This document shows positions 48,126 through 58,935 of a stretch of DNA of 64,000 nt, one piece after another. Location of the stretch: NCBI GenBank assembly GCA_023213315.1, contig JAKCPI010005038.1, forward strand, positions 1-64,000, in the 5' to 3' direction. The translations under genes were made by a program, and so were the position numbers. Source of the stretch: Euborellia annulipes (Eukaryota > Arthropoda > Insecta > Dermaptera > Anisolabididae). Positions within the stretch are counted from its first letter, which is position 1. Every line of letters begins with the position of its first letter. The notes beneath the pieces are model-generated. The model saw only the letters and a program-made list of their open reading frames with translations. It was not told the DNA's origin and ran no database searches.

Positions 48126-49057
48126 TAAACAATTTAGTCTATAAATTATTATTTGAATCCTCTTTTAAAAAATCGGCCTTTTCAAAATAATAATATCATC
48201 AACTACAAAATATTCTTCAGTTTGGTTCCTGGATGATATGCAAACCAAACTACTGAATTTTTAAATTGATTAAAGCTAGTCAATTATCCTTAAATGCATT
48301 TTTATAAATTTTTCTAGAAATGAATATACATTTGTTGCTTCAATTTCTAGAAACTTTGCAAGCAAGAAATTAATCGAAAAAAAAAAAACAAAAAAAAAAC
48401 AGTGAATTAGATATTTGAGTTGCCTAACTTCCAGTAACCAAATATGAAGAGTCTTTTTAGTTCATATTTTTCTATACATATCTCATATCTGAATATAAAT
48501 GATAAAGTATTTTTCTGGAGTTTAATTCAATTAAATACATACATTTTATTTTATGAAAAACATTAAGTTAAAAGGAGGCATAAAGATTTTGTTACGACAT
48601 AAAATACATTCATTTACAAAGAAATAAATACCCTAATTATTTTACTTCAATGAAACAAATGGCACAATCCTTTCCATTAAAATCCTTAATTTCCTTTGAG
48701 AGATATTCAAACAAAATCCCTCTACACGGATAATCTTTAATTATTAATTAAAAACAAAATCTATTTATTTTAAAAATAAAGAGATTTAAAAATAAAATTA
48801 TTTAACATTTATTTTTGATAATATTTTTTTGTTCAAATAATTTTTAACAATTTTCTGTACAGTGATAAAGCCAGCCTTCGGCGGGCTTTACCACTTGCAG
48901 GGTGCTACGTCCCCTGGACCCCCTTGCTCGTCTTCGGCGAGCAATTGCAAAATTTTAAAGTTTAAACAAGATCGGCATCTGAGGCTATATTGACTTTAAT
49001 CGAAAATAATTAATTTTTTTTTTAATTTCGATACTTAATTTATTTAAACCGATTTTA
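48126..49057. other. Intergenic DNA with a small hairpin-rich patch
   Basis: 48865-48945 holds agccttcggcgggct and gctcgtcttcggcgagc, two tight hairpins, with ggtgctacgtcccctggacc between. It may be the end of a DNA element. The rest is AT-rich. Confidence 0.4.
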
Positions 49058-49245
49058 CTCAGGGGCTCACATCTTGGGAGTAAGTGGGTGGCGACCTTGA
49101 GTTACCCGAGCTTAGGGTCGTATTTTATCACACTCTTTTTGGCAGCATTCTTCTCCCTCTCATCAAGCATATAAGATCATGAGGTATTTCTTCTCTCGTT
49201 AAAATTAAATTTGCAAACCCCGTCTAGGGACTTGTAAATTTCTAT
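49058..49245 (+). repeat. HP-repeat, diverged copy
   Basis: ctcaggggctcacatcttgg, with hairpins partly mismatched (CTCAC/GGGAG), then gagttacccgagctt and gcaaaccccgtctaggg. Confidence 0.75.
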
Positions 49246-49339
49246 CATTTATGTACAAACCACGATTTAAAATTTTTACTTTATTTCAAAGTAAAAAAAA
49301 AAAATCAAGTTCCCCAGATAACGTTTTCTTTTCTAAGTG

Positions 49340-49400
49340 AATAAATACAACAGCTGAAGAAATAATGGCCAAAACGTTGGATTTTTTTTAGTTAAATTGT
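49340..49400 (+). repeat. Degraded hammerhead-like arm
   Basis: ctgaagaaataatggccaaa followed by acgttgg. Core only partly kept. Confidence 0.4.
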
Positions 49401-49586
49401 ATTATTAATTACTAACAAAAATAAACCTCAATTAATGGCAAAAATTTATTTAAAAAAATACTCCTGACCCTAGGAGTAGTAGACAAGATTTTTATTATTC
49501 ATCTCTACCCATATCTTTTAAAAATTTAATAATAATAATTTTATTTTTATGAAGACAATAACAAAAATATATTTTTTTTCTGTTTG

Positions 49587-49822
49587 CTCAGGGGCCCACA
49601 TCTTGTGGGTACGTGGATGGCGACCACGAGCTACCCGAGCTGGGACTGACAGTCCTGTTCTTTACATGTCTGTCCCTTCCTTCTATATTTTCAACAGGCG
49701 TCAGACCGTGCGACGGGCCGGCCTGTTCTATTTCTTTAGGTTGTAAAAAACCCATTCCGCATACCCCTTTCCCGCCGACCCCGCATTAAGGCGAGATTAA
49801 GGCGAAGATAGAAGAAGAAGAA
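49587..49822 (+). repeat. HP-repeat, full length
   Basis: Start ctcaggggcccacatcttg and the four successive hairpins as at 43205. Then caacaggcgtcagaccgtgc, gacgggccggcctgtt, gccgaccccgcatt and the final agaagaagaag. Confidence 0.9.
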
Positions 49823-49849
49823 TATTTTTTTTTCTGTCAATTTTTATTT

Positions 49850-49910
49850 AATGAAAACAAAAGTGACGTTTCGATTCTAGATTGGAATTATCCTCAGCTT
49901 ATTTTATTTT
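49850..49910 (-). repeat. Hammerhead-like single motif
   Basis: The minus strand reads CTGAGGATA, stem ATTC/GAAT, GAAACGTC. No partner arm in the neighbourhood. Confidence 0.5.
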
Positions 49911-50059
49911 TTTGACAATTTTTTGTCTTCTTCTATACTGGCCATCCTCTAAATAAGAGATTTGTCTTCTTTTAAATTTTAGTAAATTCTAATAATCCCC
50001 CCTCCCCCCCATGATTAGTTATCGTCCTCCAATCGTCACCCACCTATTTATTGCTCCCC

Positions 50060-50088
50060 CCCCCCCAGGCTCGGAACCACTGTTTTAG
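50060..50088 (-). mobile_element. hAT-like terminus fragment
   Basis: A C tract followed by ggctcggaaccactg resembles the right end of a hAT MITE. The opposite end was not found. Confidence 0.3.
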
Positions 50089-50300
50089 AATAACAGGTTT
50101 GAAAGAGAGTTGAGTCACCTATTCAAGACCTTTCTAGAGGTATATATATCTATGTTCTTTAGTTTCCTTTAGTCCCTTTTAATTAAAAGGGTACAGCGAT
50201 TTGTAGATATCGATGTTTGTTTATACAATAAATAAATTCAAAAGTAGTTCAATGGGCAATCCCTCGCCCTCTCGCTCTCTTCACTAGTTGACTTTTCAAG

Positions 50301-50516
50301 ATGGCCAATCAACCGAAGCGCAAACATTCAATGAAGGGAAAGAAAGAATATTGGGAAGTAGTCAGAGGGACCTTTCAAGTGCTCACGATCACAAGCAAAA
50401 GGGTAGAAGGCAGAGGGATTCCGTGGCCACCTGATGGTTGTTGGTATGCATTTAAAGGGTTGAACGCACAGCCTGTCAAAGCTTACAGGGGAAAAACATT
50501 TGATATCGAGAACTAA
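50301..50516 (+). CDS. Small unrecognised reading frame (71 aa), tentative
   Basis: ATG in a strong eukaryotic start context (caagatggc). The predicted product is basic at the N-terminus (KRKHSMKGKKEY), then VVRGTFQVLTITSKRVEG and WPPDGCWYAFKGLN, ending RGKTFDIEN. The stretch 50250-50520 is noticeably less AT-rich than its flanks and not seen elsewhere in the window, as a real exon might be. I recognise no family, signal peptide or membrane segment. An antisense frame overlaps and is probably a shadow. Chance or an old repeat remain likely alternatives. Confidence 0.3.
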   Translation: MANQPKRKHSMKGKKEYWEVVRGTFQVLTITSKRVEGRGIPWPPDGCWYAFKGLNAQPVKAYRGKTFDIEN

Positions 50517-50763
50517 TACCATTAAATTCAATTCGGTTAAATAGGGTGGGATATTCGGAATAAAGGCTTTTTCCCTCTCTCTCAAATACCTAATCCTATT
50601 ATCAATGACATTTTAGAAGAAAAAATTAATTGTTCAAAATGAAAAAAAAAAAATCTTTTTTAATTTAATCATATGAAAAGTTTGAAATTACTTTGTAAAT
50701 TTTATTTTATTAAATTTTAAGTTTCTTTGATGAACCGTAGCTTTGAACCCCCCAAAAGATGTT

Positions 50764-50969
50764 CTCGGGCTTGGTGTAGCTGGTAGCGCGCCTGCCTTGT
50801 ATACCAAGGGTCGAGAGTTCGGATCCCAGGCAGACCGATGATTTTATTTAAGCCATTTGGATACCAAATGGCTTAAATAAGAAAGCCTGGACCCCAATAT
50901 ATATATATATTCATAATAAGGGTTATCGTAAAAGTCTTATATGGCCTGAGTTGCCGAAAAGACTGTGTG
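50764..50969 (+). repeat. SINE-A, near full length
   Basis: Head ctcgggcttggtgtagctgg, A box tggtagcgcgcc, B box gagagttcggatccc, body ttttatttaagccatttgg and tail tgagttgccgaaaagactg. A short palindrome aagccatttgg/ccaaatggctt lies in the middle. Confidence 0.88.
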
Positions 50970-50984
50970 ATTAGATATATTTAA

Positions 50985-51345
50985 AGGTAAAAATATATTT
51001 GGTAGTGCAAGCAGCCAAAAATAAAACACTCGATTCTCTGTGAATGTTCAAATATTTCGGGCAAAATTTAATCCCCCATCCTCAGTGAACAAATTCTATT
51101 GAGAGAGAGTTAAGTCTATAATTATACATAGTTGGTATTTTTTTCTACTACGTAAACTCATATATCATCATATTATTTATTATAATTAAATAGAATACCA
51201 TTATAGAGACTTAACTCTCTCCTAATAGAATTTGTAGACTGAGGAAGGGCGAATAAATTTTGATCGAAACGTTTGAACACTCACAGGGAACCGAGAGTAT
51301 TTTATTTTTGACTGTCTGCACTTCCACATCCTTCCAATTAAAGAA
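50985..51345. mobile_element. Hammerhead-like inverted-pair element with well-folding motif
   Basis: Outward motifs: minus 51052-51085 (CTGAGGAT, GGG...CCC stem, GAAATATT) with a perfect 6-bp stem I (tgttca 51045-51050 / tgaaca 51086-51091), and plus 51239-51273 (CTGAGGA ... GAAACGTT). Tails contain gcaagcagccaaaaataaaa and the complement of gactgtctgcacttcc. It lies just after a SINE-A tail. Confidence 0.78.
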
Positions 51346-53110
51346 TCTATAAACTATTAATATCCAAAAAGTATTGTCGGTTGCCTATCAACAAGGCGCC
51401 ACCAATCAATTCTATTTTCTGGTAACTAACGCTTCAGTTTACTCTGATTTTTAGGAACTGACATTATTGAAATTTCCAAAACTCAATATGACAGATTATA
51501 AATAATTATCTTCTTTTTTTAAATTATTTATTGCAAATGAAAATATTTAATGTATATGAGGTTCCACTGGATTTTAAATGATAGAAATATTTAAATTTCT
51601 AACCAAAAATATATCGAGTTAGAAATCCAAATATTTCTATTATTTTTTTCAAAAAAAACATCTTCTTCTCTCTCCCCCCCCCACACACACCTCCTTTCTG
51701 TTGCTGGGGGCTAGGAAATAAATAACATTAACGATAACTTTTAATTTTGAATTTATAAGGTTTAGGGTTTGTTTATTATTAATATATTTCTATTATTTAA
51801 AATAAAACCCAGTAGAAGCTCACATACATTAAATATTTTCATTTATAAATATGTTTCACTTAAAACCTACACCATTTTCTTTCCAAACTCATTATTGAAA
51901 AATTTAAAAAGTATGATTATTATGGGAGTTTTTAATTATAGACCACATTTTGTATTAATTATTTATTAAAAATATAAATACTGTACAATGTTACGACTGC
52001 TTATTCTGCAGTTGTTATCAAGTACTGTGCACTTGCTTCGACTCAATTTTTTTAGATTTGACCTCTGTTTATATATATATTTTGTTTGTGAAAATTTCAA
52101 ATTCTATTAAGCAAATACAAATATTCTTCTATGTATTGTACATTTGACGTTTTTCTAAGAAGAGCTTTTAATATTCATTATTTTTATAAAAAACAAAGAA
52201 TAAAATATTAATCAAAAAATATTTAAGTTAGTCAAGAGAAATGACATGAACTCAAAATATATTCAAAATCAACTTTTATTATATTTATGATATATAAATA
52301 AAAACAAAGCTATACCGGTATATTGTTCTTTTGTTACTAAATTTGCCATTTTCAATTATTATTCTTTCCATATGGCTAAGAAACGATTTTCAATTAAAAA
52401 ATATAATATTAATTAAAGTGGAAATAATTTTTTTCCTATAAGTCCATTTTTTGTCTAAAAATTTTCAATTAAAACAATTTGTAATCCCCGAGTTTGATAC
52501 TTTTTTTTTATAAAATATTTTAACTCATTATTAAGTTTCTTTATTAAAAAAAAAGAAAAGAATTACCAATACCATGAAAATTATTTTTAATCTTAATTAG
52601 ACTTGCATTTATTCAAGTATAAATCATAAGTTGATTTAAAAGTTTTTTTTTATTTCATTTTATTAGCTAATATTGTTTAATGAAAATAAGTTTAAAGTTT
52701 AAAAAAAAAATAATAAAGAAAGAAATTAATTATTATCATTCAAAAAGAAAAGATAAGATAATTAAAAGATTTTAAAAATGAGCCTAAAGAAAAGTTTTCA
52801 TCGATATAAAGTATTTAATAAAAAAATAGACCTAACGTAATAAATTAGACATATATACATATAATTTTAAACTTGTTTAATTTTTAATCTCAGGTAAAAT
52901 TTTTTCTCGATGTCCACTTGGACATCGGATTTATTTTTCATTTTTCTAAATGATTATTTTTTTTTAGAACGATCAGTAAAATTCTAACTAATAATCGCTA
53001 CAAATGCCAACTATCGAAATGAGTGAAAAAAAAAGCTTTTATTAATAAAAAAAATTCATTATTATTGTTTAATTAATTAAAAATAATAATTGACGGCCTC
53101 AAAGATTTAT
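51346..53110. other. AT-rich intergenic DNA
   Basis: Includes an arm fragment of the 31760 palindrome (51945-52050: tactgtacaatgttacgact, gcttattctgcagttg). No gene supported. Confidence 0.55.
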
Positions 53111-53113
53111 CAG

Positions 53114-53178
53114 CCCTCGGGTTTGGTGTAGGGGTTAACGTGCTTGATGTCTTGAACTTTGTATAATAGTTTTATTTT
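53114..53178 (+). repeat. SINE-A fragment
   Basis: ccctcgggtttggtgtaggg then gttaacgtgctt: head only, with the B box lost. Confidence 0.6.
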
Positions 53179-53869
53179 GGATAGCTGAAAAATATATTTT
53201 CAGTTTCACAATTGTATTGACGATATGAAATAGCTTAATTAATTTAAACGAGGCGGGGTTAAATGAGCTTTGGATATGGGACGCAGATCAACCAGAGCTT
53301 TCCCATACATCCAGTTGATTGATAGGTTAAGCTTATACCTTGAAGAGGCGATTTGCTTCCAGTTAGTGTTGTGGATTTAGGGTAATTTGAGGTCTCTTCT
53401 TGAATTTGCCTGAATGTTAAATTTTCCTTTTTTTTTTTTTTTTTGAAAATTTTTATGTTAAACTTTTAATATATTTCGTTTGTATGATTCATGCACGTAA
53501 AAAAAAACATGTAAAGGATATTGTTTAATTTGAATATCTACCGGAAATTGAATTATCGCTTTCATTAGTATAATAATAAATAAAACAGTTTAATTATATA
53601 AAAAAAACCTGTTTTTCTTGTGCATCGATTATCTCAAATTTTAGATTTTAAAATTATCTCCTTTTAATCTTTTTTTTTTAGGATGTAATAAAACCGGTGA
53701 TATAAAGAATTGTATTTACCCCCACTTAAGCTCACAGAGATTTTTTTTTTCGTCTAAATTAAAAGAATTTCAAAGACAAAAAGGGGATAAGCTCTAATTT
53801 GCATTGAAGAGAAGAGGAAGAAATAAGTAAGAAGTGGAGGGGTGTATAGTGAAGTTGAATTCAATTAAA
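53179..53869. other. Intergenic DNA, no gene seen
   Basis: AT-rich, with a T tract near 53430-53444. Nothing supported. Confidence 0.5.
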
Positions 53870-54135
53870 ACGCAAAGGTATAGATTCATAAAAGTTAAAC
53901 TCTGGCACGATGCTAAGTTGATCCTGGCAAATTGAGAGATATTCAAAGCAGCCGTTGGATGTTTGCATTTGCGCTTATCGCTGCTTGAAGGCGTTTAAAG
54001 AGATGGCGGCGGCGACGTGTTCTCCAGGTGCGAGCAAATTAAATAATGTAATAAAGAGGCATGTCAATGAAATTAAGCGGTGCCCGGGTTCTTAGATTGC
54101 TATTACATTAGACAATGTGTCAGGTTAAACGTTCT
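53870..54135. promoter_or_regulatory. Non-repetitive block resembling a conserved non-coding element
   Basis: Unique, compositionally balanced DNA in an AT-rich repeat desert, without an open frame. It contains several homeodomain-like TAAT/ATTA cores (taataaag, attacatta) and TGTCA/TGACA-type words (catgtcaatg, gtgtcagg), plus gatggcggcggcgacg. The word mix recalls developmental enhancers. Function is inferred. Confidence 0.35.
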
Positions 54136-54279
54136 TCTTCTTCTTCTTCAGGCTGGCATGTATTCAATAACGAACCCGGGCAAATATCCAAAATAATCGA
54201 ATTTGAGACAGAAATGTACTATAAATATTTATATATCTAGGGTTTTGGATAATAGTTCTGATCATTTACCACAATTAAA

Positions 54280-54365
54280 CTTTTGTTAATAAGTTTAACT
54301 GTCGTTTATTTGTAAATAATACAACGTTTCGGCCACTTTTCAGGTACAATTCAGCCAAGATTGTT
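54280..54365 (-). repeat. Hammerhead-like arm, single
   Basis: gtttaactgtcgtttatttg then caacgtttcggcc, related to the palindrome arm at 13490-13530. The CTGANGA core is not intact (ctgaaaa). Confidence 0.5.
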
Positions 54366-54675
54366 GTTATATCTGTGAAATTTCATTTTAGAAAAAACAA
54401 GATGGCTGCCGCATCTCGACATGCACGCCATCTACATTGTATGAGCGATTGCAACGCCCCTTCACACAATCTGACACGAAATTCAAATTTTGTATTTTTT
54501 AAAAATACTAATATACACACTCTAATCTGTACAAATTATTATTAACAAAATATTAAATGTTATATATAAAACTCTACATAGTTCATTCGTGCAGTAAAAT
54601 TTACACTGCAAGTTGAACTATGTTTACAAAATTTTGCTATATTAATTAACAAAATTATTACATGTTATATACTTG

Positions 54676-54890
54676 CTCAGGGGCTCACATCTTGTGAGTA
54701 CGTGGATGGCGACCACGGGCTACCCGAGCTGGGACTGGCAGTCCTATTCTTTGCATGTCAGTCTCTTCCTTCCTCTTTTCAAAAGGCGTCAGACCGTGCG
54801 ACGAGCCGGTCTGTTCTATTCCTTTCCGGTCGCAAAAAACCCATGAACCGCCGCCCCGCTGAGCGGGATTAAGGCAAAGATAGAAGAAGA
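54676..54890 (+). repeat. HP-repeat, full length
   Basis: Start ctcaggggctcacatcttg. Hairpin 1 is CTCAC/GTGAG instead of CCCAC/GTGGG, so both sides changed together. Hairpin 2, CGTGG/CCACG, is kept. Then caaaaggcgtcagaccgtgc, the ccgccccgctgagcggg hairpin and the final agaagaaga. Confidence 0.9.
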
Positions 54891-54915
54891 TTACATGTTA
54901 TATACGTACATACAG

Positions 54916-55038
54916 ACACACACACACACACACACAAAACTCCTAAATGTTTTGTTGTTTTTTCTGCACCTCCTTTTTTTTAGCAACAATACTTTTGAAT
55001 TTAATATAAAATCTAGCAAAAAGTTTAATATACTTAAT

Positions 55039-55074
<36 letters not shown>

Positions 55075-55120
55075 CTTTAAAATATTCTCACTCTTTCCCC
55101 TTCCCCCTCCCCCCCCCCCT
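54916..55120. repeat. Simple repeats: (CA)n, poly-T and C/T tracts
   Basis: (CA)n at 54916-54937, ~33 T at 55042-55074, and C-rich CT sequence after 55095. A 23-C run lies at 55286-55308. Confidence 0.9.
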
Positions 55121-55674
55121 CTTTTCTCCCCTCTTCTCGGCACATAAGACACAATAAAGTTAATCCTTAATCTGTTTTTTTTTAAATTAGGGTTATTAGA
55201 TTTAAGTATTTTTTTTATCCACTGTTTAAAAAAAATTTAAGAAAAGCCTGGGGCGGACCCGCGCCTGTGGTTTTGGGGTTTGGTTCCCCCCCCCCCCCCC
55301 CCCCCCCCGGCCTTAATAAATTTTAATTTTTATTACGACGGAAAAAAAATTCAGTTGCTAATATTCATTAAAATAAAATATGATTTTTTTTATATTGTAT
55401 GAAAAAAAACCCGAGATTAAATTTTTAGAGCAAATTACAATTTAGATTATTTAAACATTATTTTATAGGGGAATTTAAATTATTATGATTATTTAAATTA
55501 GGGATAATATTATTAGAGGGGTTAACAAAAAAAGTTTTTTCCCCCACATAATATTTTAAATTAAAATTAATTTAAAAGGCAAGCCCTTTTAGATTTAGCT
55601 TGATGACATCCCCTTCCCCCACCCCACAATTTGTTGCTATAAACTTAAGGAGGCCTACATTTCTCCATCTAGAA

Positions 55675-55958
55675 CAGCGTTTTCCAAACTGTGAGGCGCG
55701 CCTCCCTAGGGAGGCGCGGACTAGTCTAAGGGGAGGCGCGAATATTGGCCACCAAGATCAATTTTCCAAATGATTGCTAGTTTTATAAATAAAATAATAA
55801 AATAATTTAGAAAATTCTGGGACGGAGTTTTTAATTTAGTATTAAAAATTTTTGTTTTTGAATTATTTTATTAAATGTGTGTGTGTGTGGGGGGGGGGGC
55901 GTCATACGATTAAATATTTTTAAGGGAGGGTTGTAACATAAAGTTTGAAAACCACCTG
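55675..55958 (+). mobile_element. hAT-like MITE, left member of a compound pair
   Basis: Begins cagcgttttccaaactgtg and ends gtttgaaaaccacctg. It contains the perfect palindrome cgcctccctagggaggcg. The left flank atctagaa (55667-55674) does not match its own right flank (gccctaag), but exactly matches the right flank of the related copy at 57868-58120. Confidence 0.8.
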
Positions 55959-57344
55959 GCCCTAAGTAAGACTCATACTAGAAAATTATACTATGTGTAA
56001 AACCCAAAGGCGGATCCAGGGAAGTTTCTCAGGGTTTTAATTTTTTTCTGACTAGTCGCGAAGCTCGCTGAAGGCGATAGCATTGTTAATTATTTTATTT
56101 ATTAGGATTGGATAAGGGGTTGAAAAATTGAAAAAAAAAAAATGTTTTTAAAATTTTTTTTAGCTAAATCGAAGCCAAATAAATAGAAAACATTCAAAAA
56201 ATAGCGTTTATTATTATTTTATTATATTAAGGGTTGATTAGGAGGGATGAAGGGTTGATTATTTAAGAAAGGCCTTGGAATATTCCAAATCACTTGTTGA
56301 CATTCTTTTTCAGCTCTAAATATAGTTAGATAAGAGCAAAAGGTATTTTTTTACTTTTAATAAAAAGGGAATTGTTATTTTCATCTGTTTTATTCCTATA
56401 CAAACAGAGAGAGACAAGTCTATCTCTCGTTCAGTCGAGTGGCGCGGCCTGCCGGGGCAGGCGCTGCCTTCTTTTTTTGTGTTTAAAGTGAATCAAAGTG
56501 AATAATTAATATAGTGTAACCCACCCTGACCACTCCGTCAGCCAACACACCCTCTTGAGAGTCTTATTAAAGGTAATTATTATGCATTTTATCGTTGAAA
56601 AGAAACATATAATTTGATTGCGAAAAACGATTCTTTTGAATATGAAATTAAATATTTTGTATTTCACTAAGGGTAGAGGGAGAATATAAGCTGTTGAAAG
56701 GGGGAGGGGGAGTGTACGTGTCATTGAAAAAAAATTAGTTTTTTATTTTTTATCTTAAGTCACCATTATTTACCATTATATAGGTACTTTCTATATGGCC
56801 TATATTTTTGTTAATCAAATTTCCTTAATATACTTTTACACAGGGGTGGATTAAGGGTTGAAAATTAAAATAAAATAAAAATTAAAATAATTATTTATAA
56901 ATGTATTCAAATTATTTTGAGAGTAATTTCGCGGTGAAGGCTCGCATTTCCTTAAAGAGGGGGGTTATGCCCCATCCCCTATAATGCGCAGGGATATTAA
57001 TGTTTTTTAATATTTTACTAAAAATTAAGTGCATTCCGTTTGAGTTAAAATTTATATTCACTATTTATCAAATAGGATATTGGGGTAGAAACATTTTAAT
57101 GTCATTCTAAAATTTATTATTACTGGGGCGGAATTAATTTTTGAAGATATCGAAACTCTCATAAAGAGATAGTAATAACACTGGGTAACTTAGGAACCCA
57201 TCGAATCCCGTGCAGAATTTTGTAGGGATTTTTTTTATTAGGTAGAAAAGTAAGAAATGATTAGTCCACTTAGAATTTTACTGGGGTGAGTTACCGCATC
57301 TTTTTGTATAAAGAACTAATCTCAATTCGGATTTGAATTTTTAC
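55959..57344. other. DNA between two hAT-like MITEs, no gene seen
   Basis: Contains hAT-end-like words (aaaggcggatccaggg at about 56003, acaggggtggattaaggg at about 56848) and AT-rich filler. No reading frame of interest. Confidence 0.45.
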
Positions 57345-57615
57345 TTCCTCTTACCTATATGTATAAGTTAATATACATATATATAGAGAGAAAGTTTTGG
57401 ATTCATGTCGAAAATTCGATGTCGAGACTTTAATGGATATACACGTTTTGAGGCCCCCTGAATCCAAAAAAGTGGTTTTCCCGACATGTTCTGTCTGTGT
57501 GTCTGTTTGGGTTCAATTTAAAGCATGAATGAATTGAGCTAGGAGGTTGAAATTTTATATTTAAGTTAGTCACCCCCCTCCCCCCCTAGAGCGTGAAAAT
57601 AAGATTTGAAAAAAA
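57345..57615 (+). repeat. Rep-A, 5' part
   Basis: Opens ttacctatatg / gagagaaag, followed by ttcgatgtcgagac, atacacgttttgagg and gcatgaatgaattgagc. Cut off by the next element. Confidence 0.8.
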
Positions 57616-57619
57616 TATT

Positions 57620-57838
57620 TTCCTTCAGGAATGAAAGTTAGATAAAACGAAGCCAGAATGTTTGCTTTAAAAATATATTTTAACAGCTGACGTTTCGGCT
57701 TTGGTCAAAGCCTTCCTCGGAGCTGTTAGTGGTCATCCGAGGATGACTTTGACCAAGGCCGAAAAGTAAGCTGTTAAAATATATTTTTAAAGAAAACATT
57801 CTGGTTGCGTTTTCTTCTAACTTTCATTCCTGATACAA
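57620..57838. mobile_element. Hammerhead-like inverted-pair element, compact
   Basis: The arms tcaggaatgaaagttag and taactttcattcctga enclose two motifs. The minus-strand one (57689-57720) is the clearest fold in the window: stem I aacagct/agctgtt (57682-57688 with 57721-57727), core CCGAGGA, stem II GGCTTT-gacc-AAAGCC, then GAAACGTC. The core has C where the hammerhead consensus has U4. The plus-strand partner (from about 57735) is diverged. Confidence 0.8.
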
Positions 57839-57867
57839 ATTCCACCAGCCATAAAATACCCTTATAC

Positions 57868-58120
57868 CAGTGTTTCCCAAATTGTGAGGCGCGGACTATT
57901 CTAAGGGGAGGCGCGAATATTGGCCACCAGGACCAATTTTCCAAATTATTGGTAGTTTTAATAAAAATAAATAAAAAAAATATTTTTATATAAATTTATA
58001 TTTTTTAACATTAAAAATTTTTGTTTTTGTATTATTTTATAAAATGGGAGGGGGGGGGGGGCGTCATAAGATTAAATATTTTTAAGGGAGGCGTGGTAAC
58101 ATAAAGTTTGGAAACCACTG
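57868..58120 (+). mobile_element. hAT-like MITE, right member of a compound pair
   Basis: Begins cagtgtttcccaaattgtg and ends gtttggaaaccactg, homologous and parallel to 55675-55958. The right flank atctagaa (58121-58128) equals the left flank of the other copy. Confidence 0.85.
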
Positions 58121-58128
58121 ATCTAGAA

Positions 58129-58857
58129 TATTTAAAAAAATTATAATCAAAAATTATATTTGAAAATTTACAGATATAATAATTAAAAAAATTTTTTTCA
58201 TTGGCCAAAAAAAGAAGAGGGAGAAAAGCAGTATTTTTATATTTCATTCAAGTCCCTGCGACGGGCCGGCTTGTTGTTTATCTTCTTGACCTGTCACATT
58301 ATGAGAAGAATTCGCTCCTTATCCAACATTTTTTTTATTTCACTTCGCCCACTCATTAATTTAAAAAACACATAATTTCAAAAAATATACAAGATCTGAA
58401 AGGTAATAAAAAATAATTGTTTAAAGATGTGTTTTATTTTCTGTATAATAAGTAAATGAAGCAAGTAGGCGCCCCCCCCCCCTCTCCCTTTAGAGTTTAA
58501 TTGCGTCCGGCGCCTACACATTAACATTAACACCAAATGAGAGAAGAAAAGCTTAATTCTAAAGGACTGGCGGGGGGATCATTTAAAAAGATGACCTTTT
58601 GGGTTCAAATGACGAAGTCGAAAATGACGATGTGAAAAAGCGATTATTTTAAGTGGTCGATCATTTTAAAACATCATCATATTAGAAGGAAACCATTTGA
58701 GTCATCTTTTTGAAAAGACAATGCGTTGGAATCTGTTAGTGTTAGTGTTTAATTGGGCTTTGTGATTTATAATCTAAAATTAAAAAAAAAAGTATTTTGT
58801 AATGAATAGGAAAATTTATTTTAAAATGTTACCCTATTTATTTAAATTAATTGAACA
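58129..58857. other. Intergenic DNA, no gene seen
   Basis: Includes a C tract with an inverted gtaggcgcc/ggcgcctac pair (58466-58517), a possible degraded foldback element. Otherwise AT-rich. Confidence 0.45.
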
Positions 58858-58935
58858 CTCAGGGGCTCATAATTTTATGAGTACGTGGATAGCGACCACG
58901 AGGTACCTTGTAAGACTAGTATTTCTTCTGTTCCT
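58858..58935 (+). repeat. HP-repeat, 5' part
   Basis: ctcaggggctcataatttta, with hairpin 1 as CTCAT/ATGAG, a third compensated version, and hairpin 2 as CGTGG-atagcga-CCACG. The 122-codon frame across it is not a gene. Confidence 0.75.

Noticed and set aside
54943..55152. Lys/Gly-rich frame on the minus strand
   Set aside because: Encoded by poly-T and C/T simple sequence.
55245..55315. GC-rich patch with a 23-C run as a possible G-quadruplex regulator
   Set aside because: A pure homopolymer run next to degraded sequence is more likely a slippage or sequencing artefact.
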